From Candidatus Aenigmatarchaeota archaeon (GTDB lineage Archaea; Aenigmatarchaeota; Aenigmatarchaeia; PWEA01; JACQIF01), in the NCBI GenBank assembly GCA_016432325.1, contig CP066684.1, forward strand, positions 517,018 through 581,017: DNA of 64,000 nucleotides. Reading direction: 5' to 3'. Made by a program: the position numbers and the translations under genes. The first letter of the stretch is position 1; each line of letters begins with the position of its first letter. Below, in pieces: positions 24,285 to 31,917 of this stretch. The notes below the pieces were generated by a model. The model had not been told where the DNA came from, made no database searches, and saw nothing but the letters and a program-made list of their open reading frames with translations.

Positions 24285-25244
24285 ATGAAGCGCTCCAAAT
24301 CACGCGTCACTCGGCCCGCGGCTGCGAAAAGTACCGAGAAACGCGGTCGTTGGGGCAAGAAGATAGTGATACCGAAAGACCGCATTCCATACATTCTTGC
24401 CGTTCTTGTTCTTACGGGCTTGTTTGCAGCAGGCGGGGTAGCGTCAGGACAGTCTCGGCTGGACATGAACGTGTTGAGCGATCCGACAGAACTCGCACAC
24501 GTGCAGAGCGACGTGTTCCCGCAGGAAGGTTTCAAGACAAAAGTAGTTCTTGGCGACGCCATTCCGAAACTCGTCGAAAGCGGCGTGATAAATTTGGACA
24601 AAATAAGGGAGCTCTACGGCGACAGGCTAACGGAAGAGCAGTTGAGACTCTTCACAGAGCCGACGAACGAACATCTTGTTCTGACTCCGCAAAACGCGAA
24701 CTCTCTGATAAACCCGTTATGGGCTCTAGGAATCGCAAACAAGAATCCTATTCTGGATGAGACGCTGGAATACGAAGGCGTCGGCAATCTTGCCTCGACA
24801 GGCGGCTGGTCTCTTGCTAAAGAAGATGCGATGACATATTACAACAAACTCGAAATAGTCAAGCTGACTTCAGAACAGCAAACCGTTTTCGAGAAAGTGG
24901 CGCGAAGCACGTATCGACCGTGTTGCGACAACCCGACGGCGTTCCCGGACTGCAACCACGGCGCGGCGCTGCTCGCGCTGCTGGAACTCGGCGCTTCGCA
25001 GGGACTGAACGAGGACGAACTTTACACTTTGGCGCTGCAGGCGAACACGCTGTGGTTCCCGCAGCAATATTTGTCGACCGCGACCCTTTACAAAGCGGAA
25101 GGCAAGGATTACTGGAGCGACGCACGCACGATAGTGGGATTCGATTACTCCAGCTACAGCGGTTGGGCGAAGAATGTTTATAAGCCCTTGCAGGACAAGG
25201 GATTGTTGCCGAAGGCGGAGGGTGGTGGAAGTTGCGGCGTATGA
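24285..25244 (+). CDS. Membrane-anchored Cys-rich protein (PCCDNPxxFPDCNHG family)
   Basis: A basic cytosolic N-terminus is followed by one membrane segment (residues ~36-54) and an extracytoplasmic domain. The hallmark is RPCCDNPTAFPDCNHGAALLALLELGASQG at ~210-238, suited to metal or thiol chemistry, and the C-terminus ends GGGSCGV. The stop overlaps the ATG of a second Cys-rich protein. With the CcdA-like and YHS genes downstream, a role in metal (copper or mercury) or disulfide handling is inferred. Confidence 0.6.
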   Translation: MKRSKSRVTRPAAAKSTEKRGRWGKKIVIPKDRIPYILAVLVLTGLFAAGGVASGQSRLDMNVLSDPTELAHVQSDVFPQEGFKTKVVLGDAIPKLVESGVINLDKIRELYGDRLTEEQLRLFTEPTNEHLVLTPQNANSLINPLWALGIANKNPILDETLEYEGVGNLASTGGWSLAKEDAMTYYNKLEIVKLTSEQQTVFEKVARSTYRPCCDNPTAFPDCNHGAALLALLELGASQGLNEDELYTLALQANTLWFPQQYLSTATLYKAEGKDYWSDARTIVGFDYSSYSGWAKNVYKPLQDKGLLPKAEGGGSCGV

Positions 25245-25825
25245 AAAGTAAAAAGTCCCCGTACATTATCATAGGCGCGGCCATCGTCGTAATCGCGGCT
25301 GTCGTTCTTTTCCCTTTACAATCCGGCTCGTCCGCCCGTGTCATCCAAGCGGCCGCAGGCTCCGAAGAAAAATTCGCGCTCCTGAGCGGCGCCACGACCA
25401 ACTTTTGCGCGGGCCCACAGATCGTCGACGCTGTTGAATCCGACCGCCTTCAAGGCTCGTGCTGCTCTGCGATGGACATGCACGCGTATGCCGAACAGGC
25501 TGAGGGATTGAAGAAGTACGATTCAATCGACATCATTCCCAGCGATCCTTATGACATTCCCAAAGAGTGGGCGCGCGAGATGATTGAAGAAGACAAGACG
25601 ATTGTCCTTACGGACGAACAACAGAAAATTTACGACGATGCCATCGAAATGTCGCACGAAGGCGGTCCGTGCTGCTGCAAGTGCTGGAGATGGTACGCTT
25701 ACGGAGGGCTGGCTAAGAAGCTGATAACCGAGAATGGATTTACGGCTGAGGACGTGGCGAACGTGTGGAATCTCTCTGACGGATGCGGAGGCGCCGGCCA
25801 CGCGGAAGGCATGGAGCCGACCTGA
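25241..25825 (+). CDS. Membrane-anchored Cys-rich protein, partner of upstream gene
   Basis: One N-terminal membrane anchor (IIIGAAIVVIAAVVLF) precedes an outside domain with NFCAGPQIVDA, GSCCSAMDMHAYAEQA and EGGPCCCKCWRWYAYGGLAKKL, then SDGCGGAGHAEGME. The CC-Cx-C clusters near a long amphipathic helix recall the upstream protein and suggest a shared metal-binding architecture. ATG 25241 overlaps the previous stop (ATGA). Confidence 0.6.
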   Translation: MKSKKSPYIIIGAAIVVIAAVVLFPLQSGSSARVIQAAAGSEEKFALLSGATTNFCAGPQIVDAVESDRLQGSCCSAMDMHAYAEQAEGLKKYDSIDIIPSDPYDIPKEWAREMIEEDKTIVLTDEQQKIYDDAIEMSHEGGPCCCKCWRWYAYGGLAKKLITENGFTAEDVANVWNLSDGCGGAGHAEGMEPT

Positions 25826-25839
25826 ATTGTCAAGAAGTA

Positions 25840-26697
25840 TTACCGTCCGTCCCTCAGTCTCTCTATATCGGGCGTCTCTTTGCCGGCCGCTATATCGCGC
25901 TCGACGGCGGCCATTATGTCCGTAATCGGCACGCGGACCGCCACGTAGCCGCTTATCTTTCTCACTAGCCGCCCCTTCTCGTCATGCGACTCGTCAAACA
26001 TAGGCATGATGGTGCTCCTCACCCAGTAGATGCTTCCGTCCTTGGCGCGGTTTCTCAGGTCTCCCCGCCACGCGCGCCCGTGAGTTATCTCGTTCCACAG
26101 GTTCTGGTAGAACTGCGGCGAATGGAAGCCGGATTTTCCGATGCGGTGGTTCTGGCCGATGAGCTCGTCGCGGGAATACTTGGATATCTCGCAGAATTTG
26201 TCGTTGGCGTACGTAATGTTTCCGGCGACGTCGGTGAACGAGACTATGGACGACTGGTCGAGAGTATTGTTTATGCTCTCCAGACGTCTGAAAAGTTCGA
26301 TGCGCTTTTCGGTGGCTTCGTGCTCCTTCGCTTTAATCTCCTTCTTCAGCTCAGGCGCGCTCAGTTTCATGGCCAGTTTCAGGCTCACGGTCATTCTGGA
26401 AAATGCGCGCGCGAGGTCTCCTATTTCGTCGTTGAGTCCTGTAAGAGAAGGGTCGACGCCGTCCTGCGCGCGCCCGGTGCTGATTGAATCCATGATATCG
26501 GTCAGTTTCTTGATAGGAGCGATAACCCTTGCGGAATAGTACGCCATCACCACTACCAGAGCGAACAACGCTATGAAAAATATGCCAAGCAACTTCAGTT
26601 CATACGACGCGACGTTTACGGACACCCAAAAGAGGGCCGGGACGAGAGCAACCAGCAGCGAGGCGAGGACGAGCAGAAGCTCGATGAGTTTTTTCAT
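25840..26697 (-). CDS. HAMP-PAS membrane sensor without an output domain
   Basis: Two N-terminal membrane segments (~5-28, ~33-55) with almost no outside loop are followed by a HAMP linker (ARVIAPIKKLTDIMDSISTGR), a coiled coil and a PAS domain (SIVSFTDVAGNITYANDKFCEISKYSRDELIGQNHR, then WRGDLRNRAKDGSIYWV). The PAS resembles Aer-type redox sensors. The protein ends ~20 residues after the PAS, with no kinase, methyl-accepting or cyclase domain. A TATA box lies ~27 nt before the ATG. It opposes the Cys-rich cluster. Confidence 0.8.
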   Translation of the reverse strand: MKKLIELLLVLASLLVALVPALFWVSVNVASYELKLLGIFFIALFALVVVMAYYSARVIAPIKKLTDIMDSISTGRAQDGVDPSLTGLNDEIGDLARAFSRMTVSLKLAMKLSAPELKKEIKAKEHEATEKRIELFRRLESINNTLDQSSIVSFTDVAGNITYANDKFCEISKYSRDELIGQNHRIGKSGFHSPQFYQNLWNEITHGRAWRGDLRNRAKDGSIYWVRSTIMPMFDESHDEKGRLVRKISGYVAVRVPITDIMAAVERDIAAGKETPDIERLRDGR

Positions 26698-26797
26698 CAG
26701 TCTATTGCGCGCGCGGCGTTTATTAACATTCCTTTCAGGTACTCGTATAGTATTTCACATTTCAAATCTTTATAAGGCGGTTCTGCAAACGTTTTTT

Positions 26798-27049
26798 ATG
26801 GTCAAATACCATCCCGTCAGCCCCGACGGTCTCACGAAAACCGGCGCAATCGTCGGCCTGATATGGTGGGCGCTCGCACTGGGCTGGCACGGCATGATGG
26901 GCATGCCCTCTATGATGGGACTGCTGTACAGTTATCCGTACATGTCCATGATGATGCAGTCGCTCGTGTTCGTACTCCTCGTCGGCGGAGGTGCGCTGAC
27001 CGGATGGTTAGTCGCGGTTGTCTACAACCGGTCTATAGGAGCGAAATAG
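26798..27049 (+). CDS. Met-rich small membrane protein, 83 aa
   Basis: Two membrane spans; the loop between them is Met-rich (GMMGMPSMMG, YPYMSMMMQ), typical of copper-interacting membrane proteins. The start at 26798 lies ~27 nt after TATA box TTTATAAGG; an upstream in-frame extension is not supported. It precedes the CcdA-like gene by 42 nt. The inferred role is copper or metal binding. Confidence 0.6.
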   Translation: MVKYHPVSPDGLTKTGAIVGLIWWALALGWHGMMGMPSMMGLLYSYPYMSMMMQSLVFVLLVGGGALTGWLVAVVYNRSIGAK

Positions 27050-27091
27050 TTCTTAGCGTTTCAAAACGTTTTCCGAATTAGAGGCAGTTTA

Positions 27092-28045
27092 ATGGCCGAC
27101 ATAAGAAAGGCACTGCTCGCGTTGGCGTTCATCCTGTTTTCCGTATTCGTCGTCGGTCTCTTCTATTTCCTCGTGACGCCCACGGAACTCGTCTCTTTGC
27201 CGCTGGCGTACGCGGCCGGGCTCTCCATGATATTCCTGCCGTGCACGCTGCCTCTGGCGTTCATAATCGTGCCGATGGCGATGCGCGAGAGCCCGAAAAA
27301 GGCGTTGGTGATGTCACTGCTGTTCGGCGCAGGCCTCGTTATCACGATAACTTTGTACGGAATCGCGGCCGCTCTCCTTGGAGGAATCTTCAACCTTCAG
27401 GCCGCGAACATAATATTCCTGACCGTCGGCGGCGTCACGGCGTATATTTTCGGTCTTTCCGAACTGGGTATTCTTCGCGTCACCGGGCCGGTTTTTGGAA
27501 TGTCCGTGCCAAAAGTCGTTCAGCAACACGGAGATTATGTGAAGAGCTTCTTCATGGGCCTCCTGCTGGGCAACATGGGTGTCGGCTGCCCCAACCCCGC
27601 GTTCTACGTGCTCCTTTCGTACATCGCGGCTTCGGGCAGCGTACTTGTTGGAGCGTCGCTGGGTCTTGTTCACGCCATCGGCCGCGCGACGCCGCTTCTC
27701 TTCCTGGCGGTTCTGGCGATTCTCGGTTTCGATTACACGAAGAATCTGGCCAGAGGCTCGGAGAGGATATCGCACTGGATGGGGTGGGCCCTGATCGTCG
27801 TGGGTGCCATTCTTTTGATGACAGGCGGCCCGTTCAAGCCATGGTATGAAGAGAGCGTCTACCACGAGAGTGTCAACGACTTCCTGCTCGGCGTCAGCGG
27901 CGGCCGCATAGGCGAGCAAGGCGAAGAGCCAGTGTTCGACGTGCCGTTCGTTCCGCAGTTCCTCGCGCCTTACGTCTTCGTGGCGCTAATCGCATTGCCG
28001 CTGGTTCTAAATAGGATAAAGAAGAGGAGGGACGAAGATGGCTAA
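27092..28045 (+). CDS. CcdA/DsbD-like membrane protein
   Basis: About eight membrane segments in 317 aa. Conserved Cys occur in FLPCTLPLA (span 2) and GNMGVGCPNPAFY (span 5), the arrangement used by CcdA/DsbD proteins to pass electrons across the membrane. A soluble outside loop with EEPVFDVPFVPQF sits before the last span. The YHS gene starts inside its end (8-nt overlap), so the two are coupled. Related to, but different from, the CcdA gene at 60388. Confidence 0.75.
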   Translation: MADIRKALLALAFILFSVFVVGLFYFLVTPTELVSLPLAYAAGLSMIFLPCTLPLAFIIVPMAMRESPKKALVMSLLFGAGLVITITLYGIAAALLGGIFNLQAANIIFLTVGGVTAYIFGLSELGILRVTGPVFGMSVPKVVQQHGDYVKSFFMGLLLGNMGVGCPNPAFYVLLSYIAASGSVLVGASLGLVHAIGRATPLLFLAVLAILGFDYTKNLARGSERISHWMGWALIVVGAILLMTGGPFKPWYEESVYHESVNDFLLGVSGGRIGEQGEEPVFDVPFVPQFLAPYVFVALIALPLVLNRIKKRRDEDG

Positions 28046-28193
28046 AGATCCTGTATGTGGTATGAACGTCGACGAAAAGGGTTCGGCGAAGGCACAGTAT
28101 AAAGGCAAATCCTACTACTTCTGCAGTCCGACGTGCCAATGGGCTTTTGACAGAGATCCAGAACGGTTCGTTGGAAAAAATCCGAAGTCGTGA
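28038..28193 (+). CDS. YHS domain protein, 51 aa
   Basis: A single YHS domain: DPVCGMNVDE, YKGKSYYFCSPTCQWAFDRDPERF. YHS domains bind metals, typically copper, and are often fused or linked to copper ATPases and mercury/copper resistance genes. It overlaps the upstream CcdA-like stop by 8 nt, and its stop overlaps the next ATG (TGATG). Confidence 0.8.
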   Translation: MAKDPVCGMNVDEKGSAKAQYKGKSYYFCSPTCQWAFDRDPERFVGKNPKS

Positions 28194-28363
28194 TGATTAT
28201 GGTAAAAACTGTCAAAAGAGGCGGCAAAACATACAACGTCTGCGAAGCCTGCGACTACGGTTATTTGGACGAAGAAACGGCGCGCGCCTGCGAGGCGTGG
28301 TGCACGAAACACAAGAGCTGCAATCTGGAGATAACCAAGAAGGGCGAGTATCTGGGAGACTAG
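28193..28363 (+). CDS. Small Cys-rich protein, 56 aa
   Basis: Contains YNVCEACDYGYLDEETARACEAWCTKHKSCN, a Cys spacing like a small metal-binding or Zn-ribbon domain. Start ATG 28193 overlaps the YHS stop; an alternative ATG lies 6 nt later. Last gene of the metal/thiol cluster. Confidence 0.65.
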   Translation: MIMVKTVKRGGKTYNVCEACDYGYLDEETARACEAWCTKHKSCNLEITKKGEYLGD

Positions 28364-28440
28364 ACAACGGTTAAATAGACCCCATTCCATCTTTTTCCGA
28401 GGGCTCGTGGTGTAGCTTGGTCTAGCATTGGAGCTTTGGG

Positions 28441-28504
28441 TGCTTGCAAGCGCTCGCTTAACGGGTGCACAAACCTCCCGCCTGCGGGCAGGAGGAGCAG
28501 AAAC
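28441..28504 (+). other. tRNA-Pro intron 1 (37/38), 64 nt
   Basis: Lies after G37 of the anticodon loop. TGCT at the intron start pairs with AGCA near its end (28496-28499), giving the inner helix. Internal hairpins AAGCG/CGCTT and CCTCC/GGAGG are visible. Confidence 0.85.
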
Positions 28505-28525
28505 AGCTTCCGACCCCTGTTCAAA

Positions 28526-28581
28526 CCGGGCTTCCTTAGAAAGAAAGCACGGCTGCAAAGAAACGCGGCCACCGTGATTCG
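28526..28581 (+). other. tRNA-Pro intron 2 (T-loop 59/60), 56 nt
   Basis: Interrupts TTCAAA|T. TCA of the T-loop (28521-28523) pairs with TGA (28575-28577), a 3-nt bulge AAC follows, then CGG/CCG forms the inner helix: a relaxed bulge-helix-bulge. Inner CACGG/CCGTG also pairs. The same T-loop site is interrupted in tRNA-Gln. Confidence 0.85.
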
Positions 28582-28597
28582 TCAGGGCGAGCCCACC

Positions 28598-28642
28598 ATA
28601 TGTCTACATATATGCTATCTTTATATCCTGGTGTGGACATAT
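28598..28642 (+). promoter_or_regulatory. fic promoter flanked by an 11-nt inverted repeat
   Basis: ATATGTCTACA (28598-28608) and TGTGGACATAT (28632-28642) are inverted copies with one mismatch, and the TATA box CTTTATATCC lies between them. The start codon is at 28650. A dimeric repressor could bridge the promoter; the left arm begins at the last base of tRNA-Pro. Confidence 0.5.
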
Positions 28643-28649
28643 AGGAGTT

Positions 28650-29549
28650 ATGCCTTACACAGAAGTTCAGGAAAGAAACGGAAAGAAGTACTATTATCGC
28701 GTTCTGTCTGTCAGGCGCGGCAAGGTCGTGGCGAAGAGGCGCGTGTATCTTGGAGCGAGCTTGGCTAGGAAGGAGCTGTCGAAGAAGGAGGCAAGCGCCG
28801 ATAGAGAGCTGGATGTTCTGAGTGGTTTGCTGAGCACGAAGGAATTGAATTTCTTGGATGGCGTCAAAAGGCGTCTTTCCCACGAACCGAAAAGCACTTC
28901 AAACAACAGATACGAGTACTTCGTCTCTCTCTTCACCTATGATTCCAACGCCATTGAAGGCAACACGCTGACCCTTGAGGAAACCGCACAGCTACTATTC
29001 GAAGGAATCGTCCCTCCCAAATCCCTTAGGGAGGTCAACGAAGCGCTAAACCACAAGAAAGCCTTTGACGCTTTGCTCGCATATAGAGGAGACATGAGCA
29101 AGAAGCTCGTGTGCAAACTTCACGAGCTTGTCGTAAAGGACACCTTGAGAAAGGAACTGGAACCGCAGACAGGCAAATACCGCAGCGTACAGGTTTACAT
29201 CAGGGGCGTTGACTGGTTCCCGCCGAAACCCAAGAACGTCCCCCGCGAGATGAAGAATCTGCTTTCGTGGTATTCGAAGAACAGGAAGAAACTGCACCCT
29301 GTGGTTCTGGCGTCTTATTTTCATGCTGCGTTCGAGATGGCTCACCCATTCGTTGACGGAAACGGACGGGTAGGGCGGTTGCTGATGAACTTCATTCTTA
29401 GAAAGAATGGCTATCCCATGGTAAACGTTCCAAACAGAATCAAACGCCGTTATTATGCGGCTTTGCAGTCTGCGCAGACCGAGGGAAATCTGAGGCCCTT
29501 TGTCGAACTGATTCTGGACATTTACAGGGCAGGCAAGGTTGTTTTATGA
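28650..29549 (+). CDS. Fic family protein (AMP transferase-like)
   Basis: The Fic core motif HPFVDGNGRVGR sits at ~232-243, with the autoinhibitory-type helix SNAIEGN upstream at ~100-106. Fic enzymes usually transfer AMP from ATP to a target hydroxyl; the inhibitory Glu clamps ATP until relieved. The N-terminal ~75 residues are basic and form an extra domain. No antitoxin partner gene adjoins it, consistent with a self-inhibited Fic. Confidence 0.88.
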   Translation: MPYTEVQERNGKKYYYRVLSVRRGKVVAKRRVYLGASLARKELSKKEASADRELDVLSGLLSTKELNFLDGVKRRLSHEPKSTSNNRYEYFVSLFTYDSNAIEGNTLTLEETAQLLFEGIVPPKSLREVNEALNHKKAFDALLAYRGDMSKKLVCKLHELVVKDTLRKELEPQTGKYRSVQVYIRGVDWFPPKPKNVPREMKNLLSWYSKNRKKLHPVVLASYFHAAFEMAHPFVDGNGRVGRLLMNFILRKNGYPMVNVPNRIKRRYYAALQSAQTEGNLRPFVELILDIYRAGKVVL

Positions 29550-29643
29550 AGGATCGTCGTCTGTCGCGCCAGCGTTTTGCGGGTCGGCGGCGTTCGCCAT
29601 TGAGTGACCCACCGCATTTATTTGCGTATGCCCATTGTTCTGC

Positions 29644-30813
29644 ATGGCAACCAAGGGTATCTCTCCGAAACTTTTTGCGCCCATCGCATCCGCTAAACGC
29701 GCATGCACGGGAAAGCGTTCCCGGCACATCGGGAACGGTGGTTCCCGAATGAAAACTTTCATGAAAAATCCGCTACCGCACAAGGGAATCTCGCCTGTAA
29801 TCGCCTCCATAATCCTCGTCCTGATAGTAATCTCGCTTTCAGGCGCGTATCTCGTCTTCACCGGGCGCCTCGCGAGCACGCAGACCGCCGCTGCCGAGCA
29901 GCAGGCCTCGCAGGTGCAGAAGCTGACCACCACGATATTCTCCGTCGGCGACATAGCGGGACAAAGCGTGGGAATCGAAAACATAGGCTCCGAGGACTTG
30001 GAACTCAACTCTTTGCGCGTCACGCTGGATGGCGCGACAGTGAACTACACGATGGACGGGACCATCGAACCAGGACAGAGAGGGACGCTGACGCTTACGG
30101 GTCTGTGGATGTTCGGTCCCGGCGAGCACGCGCTGCGCGTCTCCGGAGCGGCCAAGAGCGATTCGACGACCGTGCGGGTCAAACCGAATCCCGATGAACT
30201 CGCACTTGACATGAGATTCAACGAAGGCGGTGGAACAACAGCAAGCGACTTTAGCGAAAACAATAACGACGGCACGCTAAAAAACGGAACAGTCTGGAGC
30301 GCTGGCAAGTTCGGAACGGCCGTGAGTTTCGACGGCACCGACGACTATGTGACTGCCGCGGATAGCGGACTTCCGACAGGCAACGGCGCGCTCTCTGTCG
30401 AGGCGTGGATAAAGCCGTCTGTACTCAGCGGATACATAGTAAGCTACGGCGACGGCGTCACGAATGGGAAATGGTTCGAGATTCAAATGCACGGCGTCTA
30501 CGGACTGGTCGTATCGTTCGGTGGGAGCGGATGTGACATTTTGCCGAGCGGCGTATCCATACCGACTAACCAATGGCGCCACGTAGTCGCCACGAAACCA
30601 TCCGGATCGAGCGTCGTCAGCTTTTATGTCGACGGAGCGTTTGTGTCGTCAGCGTCTCCCAGCAGCTGCACGATAAACCTAACGCCCGCCGACAACCTAA
30701 AGATAGGCAAACACCCGACAACGGGCTCCTATTTCAAGGGACTGGTTGACGAAGTGCGTATCTTCAAGGCCACATATACGCCTGACCAGCTCTACGTTCT
30801 GGAGAGGGTCTGA
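29644..30813 (+). CDS. Pilin-type anchored protein with LamG-like domain
   Basis: It carries a class III (archaellin/pilin) signal HKGISPVIASIILVLIVISLSG, then a beta-rich pilin-like region (residues ~85-190) and a LamG/concanavalin-like lectin domain (~190-385: EAWIKPS, WRHVVATK, GLVDEVRIF). The likely role is surface adhesion. A TATA box at ~29615-29624 points to ATG 29644, which adds an odd N-terminus containing another KGISP. Later ATGs at 29749 and 29761 give the conventional form. It resembles the protein at 42685-43740. Co-directional with the nuclease-like gene that follows directly. Confidence 0.75.
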   Translation: MATKGISPKLFAPIASAKRACTGKRSRHIGNGGSRMKTFMKNPLPHKGISPVIASIILVLIVISLSGAYLVFTGRLASTQTAAAEQQASQVQKLTTTIFSVGDIAGQSVGIENIGSEDLELNSLRVTLDGATVNYTMDGTIEPGQRGTLTLTGLWMFGPGEHALRVSGAAKSDSTTVRVKPNPDELALDMRFNEGGGTTASDFSENNNDGTLKNGTVWSAGKFGTAVSFDGTDDYVTAADSGLPTGNGALSVEAWIKPSVLSGYIVSYGDGVTNGKWFEIQMHGVYGLVVSFGGSGCDILPSGVSIPTNQWRHVVATKPSGSSVVSFYVDGAFVSSASPSSCTINLTPADNLKIGKHPTTGSYFKGLVDEVRIFKATYTPDQLYVLERV

Positions 30814-31155
30814 GTGGATGCGCTTGTTATCGCATTAACCGTGTTGCTGTTCCTCGCAATCGCCGTGATTTTCCGCTATCGCGACATGTACGCCAGGGAA
30901 CGCTCCTCCAAAGCGTCGCTCGCGACAAAACACGGCCTTACGTTCGAACAGCTCGCGCCTTTCTCGAAAGATTTCCCCGGCAATCCGCGCGCGTTCCGCT
31001 TCATCGGGGATCCTGTCGACGGGGTGCTGTTCGGAGACGACGAAATTACGTTCGTGGAATTCAAAACAGGGAGCGCGCGAACGAATGACAGGCAGAGCAG
31101 GATAAAGAAAATCGTGGAAGACGGACGCGTCGCATGGAAAGAAATAAAAAGATGA
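30814..31155 (+). CDS. Membrane-anchored Holliday-junction-resolvase-related endonuclease domain
   Basis: GTG start directly after the previous stop. One N-terminal membrane span (ALVIALTVLLFLAIAVIF) is followed by a short nuclease-like domain with DFPGNPRAFRFIGDPVDGVLF and DDEITFVEFKTGSARTNDRQ, the pattern of the archaeal Endonuc_Holl family (E-x-K core). Known members are membrane-anchored and uncharacterised. Confidence 0.7.
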   Translation: MDALVIALTVLLFLAIAVIFRYRDMYARERSSKASLATKHGLTFEQLAPFSKDFPGNPRAFRFIGDPVDGVLFGDDEITFVEFKTGSARTNDRQSRIKKIVEDGRVAWKEIKR

Positions 31156-31295
31156 AACCGGATTTGACAATGAAACGTTTCACCGTCCGAAACACATAAA
31201 ACGTCGTTTTAACTGCAAAAAAGAGGCAAAAATGGTTGCCGGTTGGCTTTTTATACGTCCGTTGTGTATGTACGAATGTCGAAAAGGGGGACAAA

Positions 31296-31469
31296 ATGCT
31301 TCTGAAATGTGACATCTGCGGTATCGGCCTCAAGATGGAGACCATAGGCTTCGTTCGACACCCGCATCCGGCTGATGGTTTGGAAGCCATCATAAGATGC
31401 AAGCAGTGCCACAATTCGACCAAGGAGAAGTCGCGCGGCAAGAATTCGTCTTACATGATTTTGGAGTAA
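31296..31469 (+). CDS. Small zinc-ribbon protein, 57 aa
   Basis: CDICGIGL and CKQCHNS make a two-knuckle zinc ribbon. ATG 31296 follows a G-rich SD (AAGGGGG); a TATA box CTTTTTATAC lies at ~31248. The longer frame from 31236 overlaps the promoter. Confidence 0.55.
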   Translation: MLLKCDICGIGLKMETIGFVRHPHPADGLEAIIRCKQCHNSTKEKSRGKNSSYMILE

Positions 31470-31499
31470 ACGGGGACCGATTTTTATATCCGGGTTTCT

Positions 31500-31916
31500 T
31501 TAAGAGCAGATAGTCGAGTCTGTGGCGCCCTGCTTGGCGACTACCTTTATCGTGTTCCCTGAATAGAAGACGTTGGCGGGCGCGCTTATGTGCGTCAGCG
31601 AGTACTGAGCGCGGCTGCCTGCGGGCGTCCACGTCACGCTCGTGAGCGTGTTATTGACGAAAAGCGTCAAATCGGCCGTGTCTATCGCAGTTCCAAGGTT
31701 CCTTATCGTTATGTTGTCTGTCGTGCCGCATGTCAGGGCTTCTATCTTTATCTGTTCGCTCGTGGCGCCTGTTACGCGCTGCGTTCCTGCCGTGCCACTC
31801 TCCGTGGCGGCACTGAACGCGCGGTTGGACCAGACGAGGAATGCGCCTGCGAGAGCGATTACAACTAGTACGATGAGTACTGTGGCGAGTATGGGCGCTA
31901 CTCCCTTGGAACGCAT
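31500..31916 (-). CDS. Archaellin/pilin-like protein, 138 aa
   Basis: Class III signal MRSKGVAPILATVLIVLVVIALAGAFLVWSN, cleaved after Lys-Gly by a prepilin peptidase, followed by a short beta-rich head with repeated Thr/Asn. It ends STICS and shares KVVAKQGATDS with the next upstream pilin (KIVTKQGFTDS). Last gene of a cluster of three. Confidence 0.8.
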   Translation of the reverse strand: MRSKGVAPILATVLIVLVVIALAGAFLVWSNRAFSAATESGTAGTQRVTGATSEQIKIEALTCGTTDNITIRNLGTAIDTADLTLFVNNTLTSVTWTPAGSRAQYSLTHISAPANVFYSGNTIKVVAKQGATDSTICS

Positions 31917-31917
31917 T

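Larger units (their letters stand above)
28401..28598 (+). tRNA. tRNA-Pro (anticodon TGG) with two introns
   Basis: Exons 28401-28440, 28505-28525 and 28582-28598 join to a 78-nt tRNA with encoded CCA. Acceptor GGGCTCG/CGAGCCC, D-stem GTGT/GCAT, anticodon stem GGAGC/GCTTC, loop TTTGGGA (anticodon 28437-28439), variable loop CGAC, T-stem CCCTG/CAGGG, T-loop TTCAAAT. TATA box TTAAATAG lies ~26 nt upstream. All stems pair only after both inserts are removed. Confidence 0.92.

Noticed and set aside
28436-28768. ORF spanning tRNA-Pro and the fic start
   Set aside because: It overlaps the tRNA and its introns; the frame has no protein features.
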